64,000 bases of DNA from Flavobacterium frigoritolerans (GTDB taxonomy: Bacteria; Bacteroidota; Bacteroidia; Flavobacteriales; Flavobacteriaceae). Location: assembly GCF_025847275.1 (NCBI RefSeq), contig NZ_JAOZEV010000003.1, forward strand, positions 124,001 to 188,000, given 5' to 3'. A program made the translations under genes and the position numbers. The notes under the pieces are model-generated. The model did not search any database. It was not told the origin of the DNA and saw only the letters and a program-made list of their open reading frames with translations. Positions 58,339-64,000 of the stretch are shown in pieces; the first letter of the stretch is position 1; each line of letters starts with the position of its first letter.

Positions 58339-58444
58339 CACTTTTTTGCTTTTATTCGACGTATGGTAAAAAATAAGCCCAAAATCTAGTTTTTAAAGAA
58401 AAATAAATTTATATTTACTATTACATTCCCTAAATTTAAATGTT

Positions 58445-59143
58445 ATGAAACTAAATTGTGTTGTAGTAGACGATAGTTCTATCCAAAGAACTATTATCTC
58501 AAAGTTAGTCAATAATCATCCGAATTTACACTTGATTGGAGATTTTTCAAATGCAATCGAAGCTCGAAGCTGTATCTCTTTAAATAATATTGATTTGATA
58601 TTTTTAGATATCGAAATGCCCGTTATAAATGGTTTTGATTTTTTAGATGGTCTAAAAACAAAACCTCAAATAATCTTCATTACCTCTAAGGCAGAATATG
58701 CTTTAAAGGCTTTTGACTATGATGCTACCGACTATCTCCAAAAACCAATAGCTATAGATCGCTTTAACGCCTCTGTTAAAAGAGCGCTAGATTTATACGC
58801 ATTACGCACAGATGTAAAAGAAGATGAAGGCGAACATATTTTCATTAAAAGCAATCTTAAAAAACTTAAAATTTTCACAGCAAAAATTAAGTGGATTGAA
58901 GCTTTTGGCGACTACGTAAGAGTCGTAACCGAAGATGATAGTAATCTAGTCCTTTCGACCATGAAATCTTTTGAAAATGATTTATCAAAAGAAAAATTTA
59001 TTCGCGTACATAAATCGTATATCATTAATATCGACAAAGTAGAACGCTTTAATAGCAAATTTGCAGAAATCGGAATCACAAAAATTCCATTAAGTCGAAA
59101 TAAGAAGGAAGACTTAGTTCGTGCACTATCAATAACTCATTAA
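58445..59143 (+). CDS. LytTR-family response regulator
   Basis: A 232-residue regulator: receiver domain with VVDDSSIQ at 8-15, phospho-acceptor D55 (LIFLDIEMPV) and the lysine in LQKP; then a LytTR DNA-binding domain from about residue 130 (IFIKSNLKKLKIFTAKIKWIEAFGDYVRVVTED ... FIRVHKSYIINIDKV). No histidine kinase gene is adjacent, so it is an orphan here. It converges with priA, with 3 bases between the stops. Confidence 0.93.
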   Translation: MKLNCVVVDDSSIQRTIISKLVNNHPNLHLIGDFSNAIEARSCISLNNIDLIFLDIEMPVINGFDFLDGLKTKPQIIFITSKAEYALKAFDYDATDYLQKPIAIDRFNASVKRALDLYALRTDVKEDEGEHIFIKSNLKKLKIFTAKIKWIEAFGDYVRVVTEDDSNLVLSTMKSFENDLSKEKFIRVHKSYIINIDKVERFNSKFAEIGITKIPLSRNKKEDLVRALSITH

Positions 59144-59146
59144 GCA

Positions 59147-61597
59147 CTAATAAAAGTCTACATTTATCACCACTTTTATTGCTCTGTATTGCCCAACAGC
59201 CTCAAAACTATTCAGTATTTTCTGAATAGTTTTTTTTGTGCTCCCCAATGGTATCTCTTGCGGAATTTTAATTAAAATAGTTCGAATATATTCATTCCTG
59301 ATTCGGCTAATTGCAGGTTCCTCCGGACCCAACACTGGCATATTTAAGTTCTGACTCAAAACATTATACAGCCACATCGAACCTTCTTTTAATTTATCAA
59401 AATCACGGTGTTTAAGCGTTAACTTAATTATCCTAAAATAAGGCGGATATCTATAAATCAGTCTGTCATACAATTGCTCTTTGTACATTCCTGCATAGTC
59501 ATTATTAGTAACCTGCTGTATTGTGTTATGATTAGGATTATACGTCTGAATCACTACTTTACCTTGTTTCTCTGAACGTCCTGCACGCCCCGAAACCTGC
59601 ATCATCATTTGAAAACTACGCTCAAAGGCGCGAAAATCTGGATGAAACAACATATTATCAGCATTCATAATCCCTACCAAACTTACATTATCAAAATCCA
59701 ATCCTTTGGCAAGCATTTGTGTTCCAACCAAAATATCAATCTCACGATTTTTAAAACTATCGATAATTTTCTCAAATCCAAACTTGCCTCGTGTTGTATC
59801 TTGATCCATTCTACCTGTTTTGGCATTTGGAAAAAGCGCAAGCAACTCCTGCTCTATTTGTTCTGTACCAAATCCTTTAGTGGTTAAATCAACACTAGAG
59901 CAACTATGACAATTTGTTGGCTTAGCCATGTTATATCCGCAATAATGGCACCGTAGTTGATTTTTATGTTTATGAAAAGTAAGACTTACATCGCATTGCT
60001 GGCATTGTGGCACATGCCCACAAGTGATACACTCTATAATAGGCGAGTATCCACGTCTGTTTTGAAACAATATAACTTGTTCGCCTAATGTTATCGCTTC
60101 CGAAATTGCTTCAGTTAAAACATCACTAAAATGCCCCGTCATGCGTTTTCTAAAATACTTATCTTTTAAATCAACCAATGCAATATCTGGCATCCGAACA
60201 TTATTATAGCGCTCAGTAACCGTTACCAATCCATATTTCTGTGATTGTGCATTAAAATAAGTTTCTAAACTTGGTGTTGCTGATCCCAAAAGCACCTTGG
60301 CTTTATGAAAATTTGCTAGTACAATTGCCGCGTCGCGTGCATGATAGCGTGGAGCTGGATCTACTTGTTTAAAAGTCTGTTCATGTTCCTCATCAACAAT
60401 AAGTAAACCTAAATTCGTAAATGGCAAAAACAAAGCCGACCTCGCTCCTATTATTATTTGAGCATTTTCCACATTCGATAAAGTCTGTTTCCAAACCTCA
60501 ACTCGTTCATTATTGCTGTATTTAGAATGAAAAACAGCTACTTTATTCCCAAAATGAACTCGTAATCTTGCAACCAATTGTGTCGTTAGTGCAATTTCAG
60601 GCAACAAATATAAAATTTGCCTTCCTGTTGCTAAATACTCTTCAATAAGTTTAATGTAAATTTCGGTCTTACCACTAGAAGTTACTCCATGAAGCAAACA
60701 AACCTCTTTTTCAATAAAACTATTTTTAATTTCTTCGAAAGCAGTTTGTTGAACCGAACTTAATTGCAGTTCTTTTTCTGTACTTTTTCCTGTAAAATTA
60801 ATTCGATCATGCTGTAAAAAATATTCTTCAAAAATCTCTTTTTCTATTAACGCTTTTACAACTGCCGATGATGATTGTGAAGCTTCTACAAGTTGTTTAA
60901 CTGTAATTGGTTTCTTTTCTACAGCACTTAGCTGAAAATATGCCAAAACAATTTCTTTTTGTTTAGCTGCATTTTTAAGTACCTCCAACAACTCATTTAA
61001 TCCTTGATTTGAATCGTATTTGCTATGTAACTTAACATAACGAACTAACTTTGGCTTATAACTTTCTTGTATTTCCTGTTCAAGAATAACAATATCTTTA
61101 TCTATTAATTTTTGAAGAATAGGGAAAACATTTTTCTTATTTAAAATTGCAACTATATCCTGAACCTTAAGCGAACTCTGATGTTGCAATGCCTCATAAA
61201 CCAAATATTCTTCATCAGTTAAAATAGTTTGATCTACAAAAATACCTGTCTTATGCGAAATCACCGTTTCACTTTCTAATAATAAACCACTTGGAAATGC
61301 TCCTCGATATACATCGCCAATAGCACACATATAATAGGATGCGATCCAAAGCCAATGTTTTATTTGAATTTCGGTAGCAATTGGTCTTTCGTCAAGAATT
61401 TGATGAATCTCTTTGGCTTCATACAAAGTTGGTTCATTTTGATGCGTTTCGAGCACCAATGCTGTGTACATTTTACTTTTACCAAAAGGCACAGCAACCC
61501 GCATTCCTTTTTGGATAAAATTAAACTCAGCTTCGGAGATTCGATACGTAAACGTTTTGGCTAATGAAAGTGGTAAAATGACTTCTACAAAATGCAT
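59147..61597 (-). CDS. priA: Primosomal replication restart helicase PriA
   Basis: Restarts stalled replication forks. The 816 residues comprise an N-terminal 3'-end-binding domain, a winged-helix region, and the helicase core with Walker A GVTSSGKTE, the DEEH box (LIVDEEHEQTFKQ) and GSATPSLETY. Inserted is the eight-cysteine zinc-binding part (CITCGHVPQCQQCDVSL ... RCHYCGYNMAKPTNCHSC), then motif IV-VI segments such as GTQMLAKGLDFDNVSLVGI and QVSGRAGR. Complete and normal. Monocistronic. Confidence 0.96.
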   Translation of the reverse strand: MHFVEVILPLSLAKTFTYRISEAEFNFIQKGMRVAVPFGKSKMYTALVLETHQNEPTLYEAKEIHQILDERPIATEIQIKHWLWIASYYMCAIGDVYRGAFPSGLLLESETVISHKTGIFVDQTILTDEEYLVYEALQHQSSLKVQDIVAILNKKNVFPILQKLIDKDIVILEQEIQESYKPKLVRYVKLHSKYDSNQGLNELLEVLKNAAKQKEIVLAYFQLSAVEKKPITVKQLVEASQSSSAVVKALIEKEIFEEYFLQHDRINFTGKSTEKELQLSSVQQTAFEEIKNSFIEKEVCLLHGVTSSGKTEIYIKLIEEYLATGRQILYLLPEIALTTQLVARLRVHFGNKVAVFHSKYSNNERVEVWKQTLSNVENAQIIIGARSALFLPFTNLGLLIVDEEHEQTFKQVDPAPRYHARDAAIVLANFHKAKVLLGSATPSLETYFNAQSQKYGLVTVTERYNNVRMPDIALVDLKDKYFRKRMTGHFSDVLTEAISEAITLGEQVILFQNRRGYSPIIECITCGHVPQCQQCDVSLTFHKHKNQLRCHYCGYNMAKPTNCHSCSSVDLTTKGFGTEQIEQELLALFPNAKTGRMDQDTTRGKFGFEKIIDSFKNREIDILVGTQMLAKGLDFDNVSLVGIMNADNMLFHPDFRAFERSFQMMMQVSGRAGRSEKQGKVVIQTYNPNHNTIQQVTNNDYAGMYKEQLYDRLIYRYPPYFRIIKLTLKHRDFDKLKEGSMWLYNVLSQNLNMPVLGPEEPAISRIRNEYIRTILIKIPQEIPLGSTKKTIQKILNSFEAVGQYRAIKVVINVDFY

Positions 61598-61617
61598 TTT
61601 AAATATTGGTATGTTTT

Positions 61618-61648
61618 AAAATAATAGTATTCAAAATAGTATTATTTT
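61618..61648 (-). terminator. Hairpin after the metallo-beta-lactamase gene
   Basis: AAAATAATA (61618-61626) and TATTATTTT (61640-61648) form a perfect 9-base stem with a 13-base loop, 37 bases after the lactamase stop. AT-only stem; a weak terminator at best. Confidence 0.4.
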
Positions 61649-61685
61649 GGTTATATTTTTTTTTTAGTAAGACCTTAAAACAAGC

Positions 61686-62441
61686 TTACTTTTTATCTAA
61701 TTTATCTGAAGTATTTTTAGCATTATACTCCTTAACTAATTTATAAGTATTATTAAGGGATCCTATATTAGTCCAATCCTCATGACCTGGTATAATATAT
61801 AGTGGTTTTTTAAATTTAGCTTGTACTCTTTTAATAGATGGCTCCCATTCTTTAACGTCTGAATCCCCCATATTACCTAAATTAGTAGAAGCTGCTCCTT
61901 TTATAAAACAACCTCCATAAAGTACTTTCTCTTTATTAAACCAAACTACAATATTATCTGGCGCATGTCCTTTACCTGGATAGAAAACCTCAAAACGATG
62001 TTGACCAACTGTAAACGTAGTATCATTTGGCATTATAAACTCCGCTCTTGGTTCCTTGTTTTTATTTAAAATTTCATCCGTAAGCTTTATAGTATATGTT
62101 TTAATTCCTTTTTGCTTATAAAATTCCAAACCTCCCGATCTATCTTCATGCGAATGTGTTGCAATTTGCATAATAACATCTTTATGATGCTTTGCTTTTA
62201 TACTATCAAGTAAAGGCTGAAACTGTGTCTTATCCCAAGGAGCATCAAACATTACAACACCTTTATCTGTAACCAGATACAGGGCATTAGCAGGAATCAG
62301 ATTTCCTTTGTATTCATTAAACGTTTTATAAACATAAAAGTCACCTGTAAGATGACTTATTTGTAATTTATTATTTTCTGTTTGCCCAAAAGATTTTGTA
62401 AATCCTATGAACAACAACAGCAATATTAATTTATTTTTCAT
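61686..62441 (-). CDS. Subclass B1 metallo-beta-lactamase, BlaB/JOHN-like
   Basis: Exported zinc hydrolase of 251 residues with signal peptide (MKNKLILLLLFIGFTKSFGQ). All B1 ligands are present: H96, H98 and D100 in ATHSHEDRSGG, H159 in GKGHAPDN, C178 with K181 in GGCFIKG, and H220 in PGHEDW. The whole sequence resembles the chromosomal enzymes of Flavobacterium and Chryseobacterium (BlaB, IND, JOHN groups), which hydrolyse penicillins and carbapenems. It follows a DUF2147 gene by 18 bases and may be cotranscribed with it. Activity is predicted, not shown. Confidence 0.9.
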   Translation of the reverse strand: MKNKLILLLLFIGFTKSFGQTENNKLQISHLTGDFYVYKTFNEYKGNLIPANALYLVTDKGVVMFDAPWDKTQFQPLLDSIKAKHHKDVIMQIATHSHEDRSGGLEFYKQKGIKTYTIKLTDEILNKNKEPRAEFIMPNDTTFTVGQHRFEVFYPGKGHAPDNIVVWFNKEKVLYGGCFIKGAASTNLGNMGDSDVKEWEPSIKRVQAKFKKPLYIIPGHEDWTNIGSLNNTYKLVKEYNAKNTSDKLDKK

Positions 62442-62459
62442 TTTTAAAATTCTTTAACC

Positions 62460-62885
62460 TTACATTCTTGTCCAATATTGTGTTCTCCCTAAAAGAGAAA
62501 TCCCAATAAACCCACGTAATTTTAGTTTATTTGCAGAGTCTAATGTAATGTAGCATTTATATACTTTTCCGGTTGTTGGATCCAAAATTGTTCCCGAATT
62601 GTACTCATCTCCATCTTTCTTTAAACCATTAATAATTACCATTCCTAAGATTGGTTTGTTTTTTAATACTCCAGAGCATTTTGTGCATACATCTTTTTTA
62701 TGGTCTGCACGAAGAATCTCAACTACTTTACCATAAATTTTTCCTGATTGTTCATACACTTCTACAATCGATTTTGCTTCTCCTGTTTCATCATCAACGG
62801 TTTTCCATTTTCCGATTACAGTTTGACTTTGTACATTGCCTATTACTAAAAATAATAAGCCCATTGTTAAGATCCAGTTTTTCAT
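62460..62885 (-). CDS. DUF2147 family exported protein
   Basis: A 141-residue secreted protein: signal peptide MKNWILTMGLLFLVIGNVQSQ, then the DUF2147 pattern VIGKWKTVDDETGEAKSIVEVYEQSGKIYGKVVEI, a CTKC pair, and GTILDPTTGKVYKCYITLDSANKLKLRGFIG ... GRTQYWTR. The fold is a small beta barrel; members are periplasmic and have no assigned role. First gene of the pair with the metallo-beta-lactamase. Confidence 0.9.
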   Translation of the reverse strand: MKNWILTMGLLFLVIGNVQSQTVIGKWKTVDDETGEAKSIVEVYEQSGKIYGKVVEILRADHKKDVCTKCSGVLKNKPILGMVIINGLKKDGDEYNSGTILDPTTGKVYKCYITLDSANKLKLRGFIGISLLGRTQYWTRM

Positions 62886-62903
62886 GATGTTGATTTTTTT
62901 TTT

Positions 62904-62978
62904 AGCCCTGATTATAGCGACATCCTTTATCCCGATTCTTTAAGGGATAAAGATATAGCGGAAAGCAGGAACAGCTTC
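62904..62978 (+). ncRNA. Structured intergenic element, copy 1 (plus orientation)
   Basis: Begins AGCCCTGAT and ends AGCAGGAACAGCTTC. Pairs: CCTG (62907-62910) with CAGG (62966-62969); 6-base spacers on both sides; GC (62917-62918) with GC (62958-62959); inner perfect 9-base stem CTTTATCCC (62925-62933) / GGGATAAAG (62944-62952). It occupies the gap between the YihY gene and DUF2147, and its last base touches the YihY stop codon. Orientation is opposite to both neighbours. Confidence 0.55.
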
Positions 62979-63907
62979 TAAATGTTATTATTATTTTTTT
63001 GTCTTAACTTTCTGATTGTGGCATTCAATTCAAATCCCAAAAGCAAAATCATACAGTTTATCCAAATATAAAACATTAGTATTAATAATGTACCAATCGA
63101 ACCGTAAAGTTCATTATATTTTGAAAATTTTATAACCCAAATCCCAAAAAAGTACGAAGATATCACAATTAAGATTGTTGTAAACACTGAACCAATACTT
63201 ATAAATGGTACTTTATTATATTGCTTTGTACCGTAACGCAACAATATAGAAGATGTTATTAGAATCATTAGAATTACAAACAAATAACGCCCCATAATGA
63301 TTAGCGGAATACTATCATTTAATACATCTTGGATCATTGTCTTCTGGATAAGCACCTCAAAAACTACAATTGTAGCAACGGTTACTAATAATAATATAGA
63401 CATTGTAATTGAGATTGCCAATGCTACTAGATATTGACTAAAAAAACCTCGTTTATCTAACACATGTCGGGATGATTCGAAACCACCTAAAATTCCGTTA
63501 ACACCATTTGACATTAAAAAAACTGATAAAAAGAATCCCGAAGAAAGTAATCCCGAATGACTATTATTTAATATATCGCTAATAATTTTATAAATCGCAT
63601 CGTAGGTATTTGGCGGAACTCCCTGTTGAACAAACTGCAGAAAATCCTGTTGAAACCCTTCGATAGGAATAAACGGAATTAAATTAAGTATAAACAGTGC
63701 AAATGGAAACAATGCCATAAAAAAGCTAAACGCAACTGCGCTTGCATGATATGAAAACGCTCCCTCTATAATACCTATAGTATATAATTCGAGTAAGTCA
63801 TACAACGAAAAGCCATCAAGCCAAGGCAGCTTTATACTTTTTAAGAAACGAACGAGATAACGTACTACTGGCACTCTATCTAGCCGGTTTTCTATTTCTA
63901 TAGACAT
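62978..63907 (-). CDS. YihY/BrkB family inner-membrane protein
   Basis: A 309-residue protein with six hydrophobic helices: SYHASAVAFSFFMALFPFALFILNLI, LSSGFFLSVFLMSNGVNGILGGFESS, FSQYLVALAISITMSILLLV, GRYLFVILMILITSSILL, FISIGSVFTTILIVISSYFFGIWVI and GTLLILMFYIWINCMILLLGFELNA. This matches the YihY (formerly and wrongly called RNase BN) family; the function is not settled. It follows the end of nadC by 29 bases and may be cotranscribed with it. Confidence 0.9.
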   Translation of the reverse strand: MSIEIENRLDRVPVVRYLVRFLKSIKLPWLDGFSLYDLLELYTIGIIEGAFSYHASAVAFSFFMALFPFALFILNLIPFIPIEGFQQDFLQFVQQGVPPNTYDAIYKIISDILNNSHSGLLSSGFFLSVFLMSNGVNGILGGFESSRHVLDKRGFFSQYLVALAISITMSILLLVTVATIVVFEVLIQKTMIQDVLNDSIPLIIMGRYLFVILMILITSSILLRYGTKQYNKVPFISIGSVFTTILIVISSYFFGIWVIKFSKYNELYGSIGTLLILMFYIWINCMILLLGFELNATIRKLRQKNNNNI

Positions 63908-63936
63908 ATACTTACTGGATTATTGTTTATATTTTT

Positions 63937-64000
63937 TTAAAGTGCTTTTAAACTTAAATCCATATTATAAACCGAATGCGTTAATGCTCCCGAAGAAATA
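63937..64000 (-). CDS. nadC: Nicotinate-nucleotide pyrophosphorylase (3' end only)
   Basis: The window edge holds the last 20 codons of a minus-strand gene: ISSGALTHSVYNMDLSLKAL then TAA. This is the conserved C-terminus of NadC (pattern IS-GALTHS-----DISLK), which makes nicotinate mononucleotide from quinolinate in NAD synthesis. The start is outside the window. The YihY gene follows 29 bases after the stop. Confidence 0.8.
   Translation of the reverse strand, partial: ISSGALTHSVYNMDLSLKAL

Overview
The window is chromosomal DNA from a low-GC member of the Bacteroidota, almost certainly the genus Flavobacterium or a close relative. The evidence is: several matches to the Bacteroidota promoter TTG-N17..19-TAnnTTTG; a PorP/SprF-type protein next to a giant surface protein with a gliding-motility-type C-terminus (type IX secretion); an Arg pathway using the ArgF'-type acylornithine carbamoyltransferase; FabV; a BlaB/JOHN-like class B1 metallo-beta-lactamase; and several protein families found mainly in flavobacteria. 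No rRNA or tRNA gene and no CRISPR array was seen.

Layout. 1-7911: a minus-strand arginine/proline operon (GNAT acetyltransferase, argG, argC, argD, proA, proB, argF'), with a good promoter, a leader of about 320 nt and palindromic repeats in its intergenic gaps. 8017-17017: M1 peptidase, aldose-1-epimerase-like protein, GNAT, small outer-membrane proteins, VF530 protein, smpB, a lipoprotein, a degenerate HTH-Fic protein and pcm. 17161-24326: plus-strand run of an oxidoreductase, hbd, yggS, a frameshifted S23-type four-helix-bundle gene inside an inverted-repeat cassette, an exonuclease/GIY-YIG protein, a potassium channel, miaA and an acyl-ACP thioesterase. 24500-28491: minus-strand glycosyltransferase, coaE, histidine kinase, response regulator. 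28566-36388: fabV, then bamD-rpoZ-coaBC-DUF4835-recN, then dapA with a DUF6913-like gene. 36436-38192: a 5'-nucleotidase apparently split into two exported proteins. 38182-40864: membrane protein and ligA. 40947-54587: surface operon of a 3554-residue adhesin, a PorP/SprF protein and an OmpA/PD40 protein. 54588-55836: 1.2 kb without a recognisable gene. 55837-64000: an S24-like repressor without catalytic residues, DUF6495 protein, rpsF-rpsR-rplI, LytTR regulator, priA, DUF2147 plus metallo-beta-lactamase, a YihY/BrkB membrane protein and the 3' end of nadC.

Most genes are housekeeping. The most unusual signals are: (1) a structured intergenic element present three times (24350-24425, 22493-22634, 62904-62978) whose predicted pairs covary and whose internal spacings are identical; (2) a 462-bp cassette at 19791-20252 that brackets an S23-family reading frame with 24-bp inverted repeats, like an rRNA intervening sequence but placed between protein genes; (3) thirteen nearly identical 237-bp repeats in the adhesin gene; (4) an HTH-Fic protein that has lost both its catalytic and its inhibitory motif; (5) a long leader with related hairpins in front of the arginine operon. 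All functions are read from sequence and memory of the families; no search or folding program was run.
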